A stretch of 64,000 bases of DNA. It comes from Acidovorax sp. A1169 (GTDB taxonomy: Bacteria; Pseudomonadota; Gammaproteobacteria; Burkholderiales; Burkholderiaceae_C). Positions 34,664 to 45,043 of this stretch are shown here, one piece after another (positions within the stretch are counted from its first letter, which is position 1; every line of letters starts with the position of its first letter). The notes beneath the pieces were generated by a model. It saw only the letters and a program-made list of their open reading frames with translations, did no database searches and was not told the DNA's origin. The stretch lies in NCBI RefSeq assembly GCF_030704685.1, contig NZ_JAUZDX010000001.1, positions 62,001 through 126,000 of the forward strand, written 5' to 3'. The position numbers were made by a program, and so were the translations under genes.

Positions 34664-36093
34664 TGATGAACCTGCGCCAGGCGCATGCCCTCATCCACCC
34701 GCGCATCCCATCGGCGCGCCTGGTGGGCGATGGCGAAATAGCGCTGCAGCGTGTGCACACCGATACCCGCAGCCTGCAGTCCGGCGATCTGTTCGTGGCG
34801 CTCAAGGGTGAGCGCTTCGACGCCAATGCCTTCCTGGAGCAGGCTCGCACGGGCGGAGCTGCCGCTGCCATCGCGCACGGCGGCCTCGAAGCGGCCGGCC
34901 TGCCAGGCATCGAGGTGCCCGACAGCCTGGCTGCACTTGGTGCGCTTGCCACCGGCTGGCGCGCGCAGCTCGGTCTGCCGCTGATCGGTGTGACCGGCAG
35001 CAACGGCAAGACCACCGTGACGCAGATGATCGCCTCCATCCTGCGCGCCTGGCAGGGCGAGGCCGCCTTTGCTACCGAGGGCAATTTCAACAACGACATC
35101 GGCGTGCCGCTGATGCTGCTGCGCCTGTGCGAATCGCACCGCGCCGCCGTGATCGAGATGGGCATGAACCACCCCGGCGAGATCGCTGTGCTGGCCGCCA
35201 TGGCCCAACCCACGGTGGCCCTGGTGAACAACGCGCAGCGCGAGCACATGGAGTTCATGCACACGGTGGAAGCCGTGGCGCGCGAGAACGGCGCGGTGTT
35301 CGCGGCGCTGCCTGCCGATGGCGTGGCGGTGTTTCCGGCTGCCGACCCGTTCACGCCGCTGTGGCGCGAACTGGCCGAATCCCGCCGCAGCCTCACTTTC
35401 GGCGAGGGCGGCGATGTGGCCTGCGCGTCTGCCGAATGGACACAGGGCGCTTGGGTTGTGCAGGTGCAGACACCGTCGGGCGCCATGGATTGCCGCCTGC
35501 AGATCGCCGGCCGCCACAACGTGACCAATGCGCTGGCGGCCACCGCCTGCGCCCTGGCCGCCGGTGCGCCGCTGGCCGCCATCGCCCGGGGGCTCGATGC
35601 CTTCGTGCCGGTCAAGGGCCGCTCGCGCGCCTTCAGCGTGCAGCACGCCGGGCGTGAGATCACCGTGGTGGACGACACTTACAACTCCAACCCCGATTCG
35701 CTGCAGGCCGCCATCTGCGTGCTGGCGGCCTTGCCCGGCCCGCACCTGCTGGTGGTGGGCGATATCGGCGAGGTGGGCGAGCAAGGTCCGCAGTTCCACA
35801 CCGAGGCGGGCACCCAGGCCCGGGATGCCGGCATCGCCACCCTGTATGCGCTGGGAACGCTGTCGGCGCACACCGCGCGGGCCCATGGGGCCGCCACGCA
35901 TTTCGAAGGCATGGAGCAGCTGCAGTCTGCGGTCTGCGCCGCCTTGCCCACGGTGGGCAGCGTGCTCGTCAAGGGTTCGCGGTTCATGAAGATGGAAAGG
36001 GTGGTGCAGGCCATTGCCGCCGCCACCGCCCCGCAAGCAACACAACAAGAACAACAAGGAAAGTCCGAGGGAACCCATGACGCAACGCACTGA
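34654..36093 (+). CDS. murF: UDP-MurNAc-tripeptide:D-Ala-D-Ala ligase MurF
   Basis: A 479-residue Mur ligase that attaches D-Ala-D-Ala made by Ddl. The first ATG (MGMMMNLRQAHALI) has GAGGAG at good spacing; the ATG two codons later overlaps the murE stop and is a close alternative. The P-loop is GVTGSNGKTTVTQM (about 111), with MGMNHPGEI and DDTYNSNPDS typical of MurF. The C-terminal ~20 residues are Gln/Thr-rich and low in complexity. A 48-bp gap separates it from mraY. Confidence 0.96.
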   Translation: MGMMMNLRQAHALIHPRIPSARLVGDGEIALQRVHTDTRSLQSGDLFVALKGERFDANAFLEQARTGGAAAAIAHGGLEAAGLPGIEVPDSLAALGALATGWRAQLGLPLIGVTGSNGKTTVTQMIASILRAWQGEAAFATEGNFNNDIGVPLMLLRLCESHRAAVIEMGMNHPGEIAVLAAMAQPTVALVNNAQREHMEFMHTVEAVARENGAVFAALPADGVAVFPAADPFTPLWRELAESRRSLTFGEGGDVACASAEWTQGAWVVQVQTPSGAMDCRLQIAGRHNVTNALAATACALAAGAPLAAIARGLDAFVPVKGRSRAFSVQHAGREITVVDDTYNSNPDSLQAAICVLAALPGPHLLVVGDIGEVGEQGPQFHTEAGTQARDAGIATLYALGTLSAHTARAHGAATHFEGMEQLQSAVCAALPTVGSVLVKGSRFMKMERVVQAIAAATAPQATQQEQQGKSEGTHDATH

Positions 36094-36141
36094 ATCGACA
36101 AGCGCTCGCCGGGCGCGTTGCCTCTTGCAGGGAGGTGCCGC

Positions 36142-37320
36142 ATGCTGCTGATCCTGTCGCAATGGCTGCAGGGGCTGTCGCCCGAGCTCGGCTTTTTCCG
36201 CGTGTTCCAGTACCTCACCTTCCGCGCGGTGATGGCGGCGCTCACGGCGCTGCTGATCGGCCTGGTGGCCGGCCCCAAGGTGATCCGCGTGCTCACCTCG
36301 CTCAAGATCGGCCAGCCCATCCGGGGCTACGCCATGCAGTCGCACCTGTCCAAGAGCGGCACGCCGACCATGGGTGGGGTGCTTATCCTGCTGTCGATCG
36401 CGATTTCCACGATCCTGTGGTTCGACCTGTCCAACCGCTTCGTCTGGATCGTGCTCATCGTGACGCTGGGCTTTGGCGCCATCGGCTGGGTCGATGACTG
36501 GCGCAAGGTGGTCAACAAGGACCCCGAGGGCATGCGCTCGCGCGAGAAGTATTTCTGGCAGTCCGTCATCGGCCTGATCGCCGCTGTCTACCTGGTATTC
36601 AGCATCTCCGAGAGCTCCAACGCCAAGGTCTTCGAGCTGTTCATGACCTGGGTGCGGTCTGGCTTCTCGCTGGACCTGCCGCCCAAGGCCGGGCTGCAAC
36701 TGCCTTTCTTCAAGGAAGTGAGCTACCCGCTGGGCGTGCTCGGCTTCGTGATCCTGACCTACCTGGTGATCGTGGGTTCGAGCAATGCCGTGAACCTGAC
36801 CGACGGCCTGGACGGGCTGGCCATCATGCCGGTGGTGATGGTGGGCTCGGCCCTCGGTGTGTTCGCCTATGTCACGGGCAGCTCGGTCTATTCCAAGTAC
36901 CTGTTCTTCCCGAACATCCCGGGGGCCGGTGAATTGCTGATCTTCTGCGCTGCCATGGCCGGTGCCGGCCTGGCCTTCCTGTGGTTCAACGCCCATCCTG
37001 CGCAGGTGTTCATGGGCGACGTGGGCGCGCTGGCGCTGGGCGCGGCGCTGGGCACCATCGCCGTCATCGTGCGCCAGGAGATCGTGCTGGCCATCATGGG
37101 CGGCATCTTCGTGGTCGAGGCCCTGTCGGTGATGTTGCAGGTGGTCTGGTTCAAGTACACCAAGAAGCGCTACGGCGAAGGCCGCCGCCTGCTCAAGATG
37201 GCGCCCCTGCACCACCACTTCGAGAAGAGCGGCTGGAAGGAGACCCAGGTGGTCGTGCGCTTCTGGATCATCACCATGCTGCTGTGCCTGATCGGCCTGT
37301 CCACGCTCAAGCTGCGCTGA
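36142..37320 (+). CDS. mraY: Phospho-MurNAc-pentapeptide translocase MraY
   Basis: A 392-residue integral membrane enzyme with about ten membrane segments that makes lipid I from UDP-MurNAc-pentapeptide and undecaprenyl phosphate. Good Shine-Dalgarno GGAGGT. Family motifs: [11 protein letters not shown] (about 70), the Mg-binding [12 protein letters not shown] (about 112), [10 protein letters not shown] (about 222) and the histidine box [15 protein letters not shown] near the C-terminus. It is somewhat longer than the E. coli protein (360), mainly in the loop around 150-185. Confidence 0.97.
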   Translation: MLLILSQWLQGLSPELGFFRVFQYLTFRAVMAALTALLIGLVAGPKVIRVLTSLKIGQPIRGYAMQSHLSKSGTPTMGGVLILLSIAISTILWFDLSNRFVWIVLIVTLGFGAIGWVDDWRKVVNKDPEGMRSREKYFWQSVIGLIAAVYLVFSISESSNAKVFELFMTWVRSGFSLDLPPKAGLQLPFFKEVSYPLGVLGFVILTYLVIVGSSNAVNLTDGLDGLAIMPVVMVGSALGVFAYVTGSSVYSKYLFFPNIPGAGELLIFCAAMAGAGLAFLWFNAHPAQVFMGDVGALALGAALGTIAVIVRQEIVLAIMGGIFVVEALSVMLQVVWFKYTKKRYGEGRRLLKMAPLHHHFEKSGWKETQVVVRFWIITMLLCLIGLSTLKLR

Positions 37321-37322
37321 CC

Positions 37323-39416
37323 ATGACGACCACGCCCCACGATCCCCACGCCAGCGGCATCGAGCGCGGTGATCACCTGCCTTCGTCGGTAGGCGATCAC
37401 CTGCCTGTGCCGGCCGGTGCGCAGGCTGAGCACGTGCCCGGGGTGGTGCCGGAGGCCGATGCGCAGGAAGAGGGCGTGGACGTGACCGGGGCCGAATCCA
37501 CGGCTTCGCCCGACGACGCACCCGTAGAAGAGGTCCACGGCGGAGAGCCGGCAGCTGAGCTGACGCCCACGCCGCCGGTCACCGCCCACGCCGCCGATGG
37601 CTATGTGGCCCCCGCCATTTCTGCCGCCAAGGCGGCCGCTGATTTCGTGGCACAGATCTTTGCCGAGGTGAATGCGCCAGACACGACAGAGCCATCGCCG
37701 CTGTTGGCCGTGCCCGTGGACGCGCCCGATGGCGAGGCCGAGCCAGCGGAACCCCTGGGCCGGCCGGGTGAGGGCATGCTGCCTTTTGAGGGCAAGCACT
37801 TCCTGGTGCTGGGCCTGGGTGCCTCGGGACTGGCCATGGCACGCTGGTGCGTGCGCTGCGGCGCCACCGTCACCGTGGCCGATACCCGCGCCGCGCCGCC
37901 TCAACTGTCGTTGCTGCAGCAGGAACTGCCTGGCGTGCTTTTCGTGGCCGGCCCGTTCGAGGCCAGTCTGGTCGAAGGCGGCGCTGGCGTGCACGCCGTC
38001 TACCGCTCGCCCGGCCTGAGCCCGGCCACCGTGGCGCCTGTCTGGTCGGCGGCGCAGGCCATCGGCCTGGTCACGGGCGGCGAGTTGGGCCTGTATGCTG
38101 CGGCGCTGCAGTACCTGCGCACCTCGCACGGCTATGCGCCGGCGGTGCTGGCCATCACCGGCACCAATGGCAAGACCACCGTCACCTCGCTCACCGGGCA
38201 ACTGGTGGAACGCGCAGGCAAGACCGTGGCCGTGGCCGGCAACATCGGCCCCACGCTGCTCGACACCCTGGCCGGGCACATCGACGCCGATACCCTGCCC
38301 GAAGTCTGGGTGCTGGAGCTTTCGAGCTTCCAGCTCGATGGCGCCACGGGCTTCGAGCCCACGGCCGCCACCGTGCTCAACATCACGCAGGACCACCTGG
38401 ACTGGCATGGCGACATTGCCGCCTACGCCGGTGCCAAGGCGCGCATCTTCGGCGACACGGCCCTGATGGTGCTCAACCGCGACGACCCCACCGTCATGGA
38501 GATGCTGGGCACTGCGTCCGCCGCTGCGGCCCAGGCAGCGCAGGCTGCTGCACTGGCAGCATCCGGCAAGCCCGCCCCGACCTCGCGCAGCAAGCAGCCT
38601 GCGAAGGTGCCGCTGCGCGAGCACCTGAGCTTCGGCATCGACATGCCCCGGCGTCCGGGCGACTTCGGCATGGAGATCGTGGGCGGTATGCCCTGGCTGG
38701 TGCGTGCCCTGGAGGCCGACGAAACGCGCAAGCGCAGCACGCGCCGCCGTGCCGTGGTGCCGGCACAGGGCGATGCAGCGGCCGCCGCTGTTGCGATGGA
38801 TGAGGAAGATCTGCACATCCAGCGCCTGATGCCCGCCGACGCACTGCGCATCCGCGGGCGCCACAACGCATCCAACGCGCTGGCGGCGCTGGCGCTCGCA
38901 TCGTCGGCAGGCTGCACGCTGTCGGCCATGCTGTTCGGCCTGCGCGAGTACCGGGGCGAGCCGCACCGCGTCGAGCCCGTGGCCTTGATCGACGGTGTGG
39001 AGTATTTCGACGACAGCAAGGGCACCAACGTGGGTGCCACTGTGGCCGCGCTCAACGGCCTGGGGGCCGACCGGCGCATCGTGCTGATCCTGGGCGGCGA
39101 CGGCAAGGGCCAGGATTTCGCGCCCCTGGCGACGCCCGTGGCGCGCTATGCCCGCGCCGTGGTGCTCATCGGGCGCGATGCGCCGCTGATCCGCACGGCC
39201 CTGCAGGAGGCCGGCGTGCCGCTGCTGGATGCGGCCACGCTGCCCGAGGCCGTACACCAGGCCGCGCAGCGCGCGCGTTCGGGCGATGCGGTGCTGATGT
39301 CGCCCGCCTGCGCAAGCTTCGATATGTTCACCGGCTACGAACACCGCGCACGCGTGTTCTGCGACACGGTGCTGACCATGGCGCAGGACGCCGGCCAATC
39401 CCTGGAGGGCATGTGA
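37323..39416 (+). CDS. murD: UDP-MurNAc-L-Ala:D-Glu ligase MurD with extensions
   Basis: At 697 residues this is far longer than E. coli MurD (438). Residues 1-151 form an acidic, Pro/Ala-rich extension with no recognised domain. The MurD core starts at about 152 ([20 protein letters not shown]). The P-loop is [12 protein letters not shown] (about 278), then LELSSFQLD, and near the C-terminus [21 protein letters not shown] and [12 protein letters not shown]. Two low-complexity insertions interrupt the core at about 397-430 (Ala-rich) and 463-500 (Arg-rich, then Ala-rich). The start is 2 bases after the mraY stop, which supports the long form; an in-frame ATG at 37776 would give a normal N-terminus. 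Confidence 0.93.
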   Translation: MTTTPHDPHASGIERGDHLPSSVGDHLPVPAGAQAEHVPGVVPEADAQEEGVDVTGAESTASPDDAPVEEVHGGEPAAELTPTPPVTAHAADGYVAPAISAAKAAADFVAQIFAEVNAPDTTEPSPLLAVPVDAPDGEAEPAEPLGRPGEGMLPFEGKHFLVLGLGASGLAMARWCVRCGATVTVADTRAAPPQLSLLQQELPGVLFVAGPFEASLVEGGAGVHAVYRSPGLSPATVAPVWSAAQAIGLVTGGELGLYAAALQYLRTSHGYAPAVLAITGTNGKTTVTSLTGQLVERAGKTVAVAGNIGPTLLDTLAGHIDADTLPEVWVLELSSFQLDGATGFEPTAATVLNITQDHLDWHGDIAAYAGAKARIFGDTALMVLNRDDPTVMEMLGTASAAAAQAAQAAALAASGKPAPTSRSKQPAKVPLREHLSFGIDMPRRPGDFGMEIVGGMPWLVRALEADETRKRSTRRRAVVPAQGDAAAAAVAMDEEDLHIQRLMPADALRIRGRHNASNALAALALASSAGCTLSAMLFGLREYRGEPHRVEPVALIDGVEYFDDSKGTNVGATVAALNGLGADRRIVLILGGDGKGQDFAPLATPVARYARAVVLIGRDAPLIRTALQEAGVPLLDAATLPEAVHQAAQRARSGDAVLMSPACASFDMFTGYEHRARVFCDTVLTMAQDAGQSLEGM

Positions 39417-40696
39417 TGGCTGCAAGCAGCGCCAGCGCCCCCATCAGCTTCCCGCAACGCCTGGCCGGCTGGCTCGGCCGCCTCACCGGCAAGGCCGGCG
39501 AGGTGCTGCCCGTGCGCGTGGGTGGCACCGAATACCGCCAGTCGACCACCACGCCCGCGAGCGTGCTGGGCTTTGACCAGGCCCTGTTGTGGGTGGTGGT
39601 GGCACTGCTCGCCTGGGGGCTGGTGATGGTGTATTCGGCATCGATTGCCATGCCGGACAACCCGCGCTTCGCCAACTACGCGCCCACGCACTTCCTCACC
39701 CGCCACATGATGTACCTCGTGGTGGGTTTCGTCGCGGCCCTGCTGACCTTCCAGGTGCCCATGAAGCTCTGGGAGCGCGCGGCGCCCTGGCTCTTCGTGG
39801 CGGCGCTGCTGCTGCTGGTGGCCGTGCTGATCCCGGGCGTGGGCAAGGTGGTCAACGGGGCCCGGCGCTGGCTGTCCATCGGGCCGGTGGGCTTTCAGCC
39901 GTCCGAGGTGGCCAAGTTCGCCGTGCTCATCTATGCCGCCGACTACATGGTGCGCAAGATGGAGGTCAAGGAGCGCTTCTTTCGCGCCGTGCTGCCCATG
40001 GGGGCGGCCGTGGCCATCGTCGGTGTGCTGCTGCTGGCCGAGCCGGACATGGGTGCCTTCATGGTGGTGGCCGTGATCGCCATGGGCATCCTGTTCCTGG
40101 GCGGCGTCAACGCACGCATGTTCTTCCTGATTGCGGCCGTGCTGGTGGGCGCCTTCGCCCTGATGATCGCCAGCTCGCCCTGGCGCCGCGAGCGGGTGTT
40201 CGCCTACCTCGACCCCTTCAGCGAACAGCATGCGCTGGGCAAGGGTTACCAGCTGTCGCACTCGCTGATCGCCATCGGGCGCGGCGAAATCTTCGGCGTA
40301 GGCCTGGGCGGCAGCGTCGAGAAGCTGCACTGGCTGCCCGAGGCGCACACCGACTTCCTGCTGGCCGTGATTGGCGAGGAATTCGGCCTGGTAGGCGTGC
40401 TGGTGCTCATCGTGCTGTTCCTGTGGATGACGCGCCGCATCATGCACATCGGGCGCCAGGCGATCGCGCTGGACCGCGTTTTTGCCGGCCTGGTTGCCCA
40501 GGGCGTGGCGATCTGGATCGGCTTCCAGGCCTTCATCAACATGGGCGTGAACCTGGGGGCGCTGCCCACCAAGGGGCTCACCCTGCCGCTGATGAGTTTT
40601 GGCGGCTCGGCCATCCTGATGAACCTGGTGGCGATTGCGGTGGTGTTGAGAGTCGACTATGAGAATAAACACATGATGAGGGGGGGGCGGATATGA
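39416..40696 (+). CDS. ftsW: Septal peptidoglycan glycosyltransferase FtsW
   Basis: A 426-residue SEDS-family polymerase with ten membrane segments, preceded by a ~50-residue cytoplasmic N-terminus. ATG in the TGATG overlap with the murD stop; a GTG one codon earlier is possible. Characteristic segments are [41 protein letters not shown], and [20 protein letters not shown] containing the conserved periplasmic loop. [14 protein letters not shown] is the last signature. It polymerises lipid II at the septum together with FtsI. Confidence 0.97.
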   Translation: MAASSASAPISFPQRLAGWLGRLTGKAGEVLPVRVGGTEYRQSTTTPASVLGFDQALLWVVVALLAWGLVMVYSASIAMPDNPRFANYAPTHFLTRHMMYLVVGFVAALLTFQVPMKLWERAAPWLFVAALLLLVAVLIPGVGKVVNGARRWLSIGPVGFQPSEVAKFAVLIYAADYMVRKMEVKERFFRAVLPMGAAVAIVGVLLLAEPDMGAFMVVAVIAMGILFLGGVNARMFFLIAAVLVGAFALMIASSPWRRERVFAYLDPFSEQHALGKGYQLSHSLIAIGRGEIFGVGLGGSVEKLHWLPEAHTDFLLAVIGEEFGLVGVLVLIVLFLWMTRRIMHIGRQAIALDRVFAGLVAQGVAIWIGFQAFINMGVNLGALPTKGLTLPLMSFGGSAILMNLVAIAVVLRVDYENKHMMRGGRI

Positions 40697-41763
40697 GTGC
40701 CCCCAAGACCGCCCTCATCATGGCCGGTGGCACCGGCGGCCACATCTTCCCCGGCCTGGCCGTGGCCGAGGAACTGCGTGCGCGCGGCTGGCGCGTGCAC
40801 TGGCTGGGCGCGCCCGGCAGCATGGAGTCGCGCATCGTGCCCGCGCAGGGCTTTGCGCTGGAGACCATCGACTTTTCGGGCGTGCGGGGCAAGGGCCTGG
40901 TCACGCTTGCCTTGCTGCCGCTGCGTTTGCTGCGCGCCTTCTGGCAGGCGCTGCAGGTGGTGCGCCGCGTGAAGCCCGACGTGGTGGTGGGCCTGGGGGG
41001 CTACATCACCTTTCCGGGCGGCATGATAGCCGTGCTCTGCGGCAAGCCGCTGGTGCTGCACGAGCAGAATTCCGTGGCCGGCATGGCCAACAAGGTGCTG
41101 GCTGGCGTGGCCGACCGCGTGTTTACCGCCTTCCCGCATGTTTTCAAGAAGGGCCAGTGGGTGGGCAACCCGCTGCGCGCCCCGTTCACCCGCCAGAGCG
41201 AGCCGGCCGAGCGGTTTGCCGACCGCAGCGGCCCGCTGCGCCTCTTGGTGGTAGGGGGCAGCCTGGGCGCACGTGCGCTCAACGAGATCGTGCCGCAGGC
41301 GCTGGCCCTCATCCCGGCCGAGAACCGGCCCGTGGTGACGCACCAGAGCGGCGCCACCCAGATCGACGCGCTGCGCGCCAACTATGCCGCCGCAGGCGTC
41401 GAGGCCGAACTGACACCCTTCATCGACGACACCGCCAGCGCGTTTGCGCAGGCCGACATCATCGTCTGCCGCGCGGGCGCCAGCACCGTGACCGAGATCG
41501 CCGCCGTGGGCGCCGCCGCCCTGTTCGTGCCTTTCCCCTCGGCGGTGGACGACCACCAGACTACCAACGCCCGTTTCCTCGTGGATGCCGGGGGCGGCTG
41601 GCTGGTGCCGCAGCGCGAGCTCACGGCCCAGGGCCTGGCGGCGGTGCTGCGCAACACAGAGCGCCCGGAGCTGCTGCGCCGGGCCACAGAAGCCAAGAAG
41701 ATGCAAAAAACCAACGCCACCCATGAGGTGGTGACTGCCTGCGAGGAGCTTGCAACACCATGA
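40693..41763 (+). CDS. murG: Lipid II synthase MurG
   Basis: A 356-residue GT-B glycosyltransferase that adds GlcNAc to lipid I. The N-terminal loop [16 protein letters not shown] (about 10-25), [11 protein letters not shown], the [11 protein letters not shown] segment and [11 protein letters not shown] (about 192) are all in place. The UDP-GlcNAc site has [13 protein letters not shown] (about 258) and [14 protein letters not shown]. Membrane-associated, next to FtsW. Overlaps ftsW and murC by 4 bases each. Confidence 0.97.
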   Translation: MSAPKTALIMAGGTGGHIFPGLAVAEELRARGWRVHWLGAPGSMESRIVPAQGFALETIDFSGVRGKGLVTLALLPLRLLRAFWQALQVVRRVKPDVVVGLGGYITFPGGMIAVLCGKPLVLHEQNSVAGMANKVLAGVADRVFTAFPHVFKKGQWVGNPLRAPFTRQSEPAERFADRSGPLRLLVVGGSLGARALNEIVPQALALIPAENRPVVTHQSGATQIDALRANYAAAGVEAELTPFIDDTASAFAQADIIVCRAGASTVTEIAAVGAAALFVPFPSAVDDHQTTNARFLVDAGGGWLVPQRELTAQGLAAVLRNTERPELLRRATEAKKMQKTNATHEVVTACEELATP

Positions 41764-43202
41764 AGCACGCCATTCGCCATATCCATTTCGTAGGCCTGGG
41801 GGGCGCCGGCATGAGCGGCATCGCCGAGGTGCTGTTCAACCTGGGCTACCGCATCTCCGGTTCGGACCTGGCCGACAGCGCAACCTTGCGCCGCTTGCAG
41901 GGCCTGGGCATCAAGACCTGCCTGGGCCACGCGGCCGCGCACATCGATGGTGCCGACGCCGTGGTCACTTCCACCGCCGTCACGGCCGACAACCCCGAGG
42001 TGCTGGCCGCGCGCGACAAGCGCATCCCCGTGGTGCCGCGCGCGCTGATGCTGGCCGAGCTGATGCGCCTCAAGCAGGGCATCGCCATTGCCGGCACGCA
42101 CGGCAAGACCACCACCACCAGCCTGGTCACCAGCGTGCTGGCCGAGGCGGGGCTGGACCCCACCTTCGTGATCGGCGGGCGCCTGAACAGCGCTGGTGCC
42201 AACGCCAAGCTGGGCAGCGGCGACTACATCGTGGTCGAGGCCGACGAGTCCGATGCCTCGTTCCTGAACCTGCTGCCCGTGATGGCGGTGGTGACCAACA
42301 TCGATGCCGACCACATGGAGACCTACGGGCACGACTTCGGCCGGCTCAAGGGGGCCTTCGTCGACTTCCTGCACCGCATGCCGTTCTACGGCACGGCCAT
42401 CCTGTGTGTGGACAGCCCGGCCGTGCGCGACATCCTGCAGAGCGTGACCTGCCCGATCACGAGCTACGGCTTTTCCGAAGATGCCCAGGTGCGTGCCATC
42501 GATGTGCGTGCCGAGGCCGGCCAGATGCGCTTCACCGTGCAGCGGCGCAACGGCGTCACCCTGCCCGACATGGAGATCGTGCTCAACCTCGCGGGCGAGC
42601 ACAACGTGCTCAACGCGCTCTCGGCGATTGCCGTGGCGGTGGAGCTCAATATCCCCGACGAGGCCGTGCAGCGTGCGCTCGCCGGCTTCAAGGGCGTGGG
42701 CCGGCGTTTCCAGAGCTATGGCGACCTGCCCGCCAGGGACGGCGGCAGCTTCACCGTCATCGACGACTACGGCCACCACCCGGTGGAGATGGCAGCCACG
42801 CTGGCGGCAGCGCGTGGCGCCTTCCCCGGGCGGCGCCTGGTGCTGGCCTTCCAGCCGCACCGCTACAGCCGTACGCGCGACTGCTTCGAGGACTTCGTGA
42901 AGGTCATCGGCAACGCCGACGCCGTGCTGCTCACCGAGGTCTACGCCGCTGGCGAAGCCCCCGTGGTGGCGGCCGATGGCCGCTCGCTGGCACGCGCGCT
43001 GCGTGTGGCCGGCCGTGTGGAGCCGGTCTTCGTGGACGACGTGGCCGAGCTGCCGCAGGCCATTGCCGACAACGCGCGCAACGGCGACGTGGTGATGTGC
43101 ATGGGCGCAGGCTCCATCGGTGCCGTGCCGGCCAAGGTGGTCGACATGCTGCAGAACAACAACCAATCCAAGCACAAGGCGCTGGCGGGGAGCGCGACAT
43201 GA
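41760..43202 (+). CDS. murC: UDP-MurNAc:L-Ala ligase MurC
   Basis: A 480-residue Mur ligase that adds the first stem-peptide residue. N-terminal [18 protein letters not shown] (UDP site), P-loop [13 protein letters not shown] (about 114), [12 protein letters not shown], and C-terminal [14 protein letters not shown]. The last ~12 residues are Asn/Lys-rich. Direct overlap with ddl (ATGA); no murB lies between them, which is usual outside the few groups that keep murB here. Confidence 0.97.
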   Translation: MKHAIRHIHFVGLGGAGMSGIAEVLFNLGYRISGSDLADSATLRRLQGLGIKTCLGHAAAHIDGADAVVTSTAVTADNPEVLAARDKRIPVVPRALMLAELMRLKQGIAIAGTHGKTTTTSLVTSVLAEAGLDPTFVIGGRLNSAGANAKLGSGDYIVVEADESDASFLNLLPVMAVVTNIDADHMETYGHDFGRLKGAFVDFLHRMPFYGTAILCVDSPAVRDILQSVTCPITSYGFSEDAQVRAIDVRAEAGQMRFTVQRRNGVTLPDMEIVLNLAGEHNVLNALSAIAVAVELNIPDEAVQRALAGFKGVGRRFQSYGDLPARDGGSFTVIDDYGHHPVEMAATLAAARGAFPGRRLVLAFQPHRYSRTRDCFEDFVKVIGNADAVLLTEVYAAGEAPVVAADGRSLARALRVAGRVEPVFVDDVAELPQAIADNARNGDVVMCMGAGSIGAVPAKVVDMLQNNNQSKHKALAGSAT

Positions 43203-44188
43203 CCATGACGACGAAACTGGGTTCCAACGTGGATGTGAAGGCACTGGGCAAGGTCGCCGTGCTGATGGGTGGCGCGTCTGCCGAGCGCGAGGTGTCGCTG
43301 ATGTCCGGCACCGGCGTGCTGCAGGCGCTGCGCTCGCGTGGGGTGGACGCGCATGCCTTCGATCCCTCGCAGAACGACCTGGGCGAGTTGCGCCGAGACG
43401 GCTATGCGCGCTGCTTCATCGCGCTGCATGGGCGCCATGGCGAGGACGGCACCGTGCAGGGCGCGCTGGAGTTGCTGCGTATCCCTTACACCGGCCCGGG
43501 CGTGATGGCCTCGAGCATCGCGGTGGACAAGATCATGACCAAGCGCATCTGGCGCGCCGAAGGCCTGCCCACGCCCGACTGGCGCCTGGTGGGCAGCGTG
43601 GCCGAGACCACGGACGCTCTGGCGGCGCTGGGCGCCCCGATGATCGTCAAGCCCTCGCGCGAGGGCTCCACCATCGGGCTGACCAAGGTCACCTCGCCTG
43701 AGCAGTGTGCACAGGCCTATGCCCTGGCTTCGCGCTACGACCCCGAGGTGCTGTGCGAGCAGTTCATCGAGGGCGAGGAAACCACCTGCCCGATCCTGGG
43801 CGAGGGTGCTAGCGCGTATGCGCTGCCGGTGATCCGCATCGTGGCGCCCGAGGGCAACTACGACTACCAGAACAAGTATTTCACCGACGTCACCCAGTAC
43901 CACTGCCCGAGCGGCCTGCCCGAGGCCGAGGAGTGCGAGATCCAGCGCCTGGTGGTGGCAGCATTCCGCTCGCTGGGCTGCCGCGGCTGGGCGCGTGCGG
44001 ACATCATGATCCGCGCCAGCGACCGCCAGCCCTTCCTGCTGGAGATCAACACCTCTCCCGGCATGACCGGGCACTCGCTCGTGCCCATGTCGGCACGCGC
44101 ATCGGGCATCAGCTACGAAGACCTGTGCGTGGGGGTGCTGGCCACGGCCACCATGGACACGCCTGCCGGAAGCACCCTGGGAACCTGA
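43199..44188 (+). CDS. ddl: D-alanine:D-alanine ligase
   Basis: A 329-residue ATP-grasp enzyme that makes D-Ala-D-Ala for MurF. Family features: [19 protein letters not shown] (about 20), [26 protein letters not shown] (about 157), CEQFIEGEE and the terminal [16 protein letters not shown]. The position between murC and ftsQ matches ddlB of E. coli. Start overlaps murC by 4 bases and its stop overlaps the ftsQ start by one. Confidence 0.97.
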   Translation: MTMTTKLGSNVDVKALGKVAVLMGGASAEREVSLMSGTGVLQALRSRGVDAHAFDPSQNDLGELRRDGYARCFIALHGRHGEDGTVQGALELLRIPYTGPGVMASSIAVDKIMTKRIWRAEGLPTPDWRLVGSVAETTDALAALGAPMIVKPSREGSTIGLTKVTSPEQCAQAYALASRYDPEVLCEQFIEGEETTCPILGEGASAYALPVIRIVAPEGNYDYQNKYFTDVTQYHCPSGLPEAEECEIQRLVVAAFRSLGCRGWARADIMIRASDRQPFLLEINTSPGMTGHSLVPMSARASGISYEDLCVGVLATATMDTPAGSTLGT

Positions 44189-44982
44189 TGAACAACACGC
44201 TGCCCGCACCGCTGGACGTCAAGCTCATGAACATGACCGCATCGGTCCTGTTCGTGGGCTGCGCCATGCTCGTGCTGGCAGCGGGTGCCTGGTGGGTGCT
44301 GCGCTACCCGGGCTTTGCCATCGCGCGCATCGTCGTGCAGGGCGAGTTGGTGCACAACAACGCCGTCACCCTGCGCGCGAATGTGGCGCCGCACCTGGTG
44401 GGCAACTTTTTCACGGTGGACCTGCGCAAGGCGCGCGAGGCCTTCGAGCAGGTGCCCTGGGTGCGCAAGGCGTCGGTACGGCGCGAGTTTCCGGGCAGCC
44501 TGCATGTGGTGCTCGAAGAGCACGACGCCGTGGCGTACTGGGGGCCCGAGTCGGGCTCGGCCATGGTCAATACGCAGGGCGAGGTGTTCGAGGCCAATGT
44601 CGGCGACGTGGACCAGGACGGCCTGCCGCGCCTGCAGGGGCCGGGCGGCAGTTCGGGCGAGGTGCTGCAGATGTACGGCCTGCTGCAGCCGGTGTTCGAA
44701 CCGCTGGGCATGGACGTGGAAGAGCTGGCATTGACCGGCCGGGGCGGCTGGCGCGCCACGCTGGACACCGGGGCGGTGGTGGAGCTGGGAGGCGGCACAC
44801 CGCAAGAGGTGGTGGCCCGCGCCAAGCGCTTTGCGCGCACGCTGACCCAGGTGGCGGCCCAGTACAAGCGCCGGGTGGACGCGCTCGAATCGGCGGACCT
44901 GCGGCACGCGGGGGGGTATGCGCTGCGCCTCAAGGGCGTGACCACCACAGAGGCGGCCGCAGTTGCCGCCCCCCGGAGGTAG
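44188..44982 (+). CDS. ftsQ: Cell division protein FtsQ
   Basis: A 264-residue bitopic divisome protein. A ~16-residue cytoplasmic tail, one membrane segment (about 17-38), a POTRA domain (about 45-115, FAIARIVVQGELVHNN to VRREFPGSLHVVLEEH) and the beta domain that contacts FtsB (about 116-245). It scaffolds FtsB/FtsL in the periplasm. Coupled to ddl by TGATG; a 61-bp gap then precedes ftsA. Confidence 0.95.
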   Translation: MNNTLPAPLDVKLMNMTASVLFVGCAMLVLAAGAWWVLRYPGFAIARIVVQGELVHNNAVTLRANVAPHLVGNFFTVDLRKAREAFEQVPWVRKASVRREFPGSLHVVLEEHDAVAYWGPESGSAMVNTQGEVFEANVGDVDQDGLPRLQGPGGSSGEVLQMYGLLQPVFEPLGMDVEELALTGRGGWRATLDTGAVVELGGGTPQEVVARAKRFARTLTQVAAQYKRRVDALESADLRHAGGYALRLKGVTTTEAAAVAAPRR

Positions 44983-45043
44983 CCACCATGCATGAACGAA
45001 CCCGCAGCCGGCGCAACAGAACAACGAAGGGCAGTGACTGAAT

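Noticed and set aside
34294..37521. Open frame of 1075 codons on the - strand opposite murF and mraY
   Set aside because: Low-complexity His/Gln/Arg composition; lies opposite essential genes with clear motifs, so it is a codon-bias shadow.
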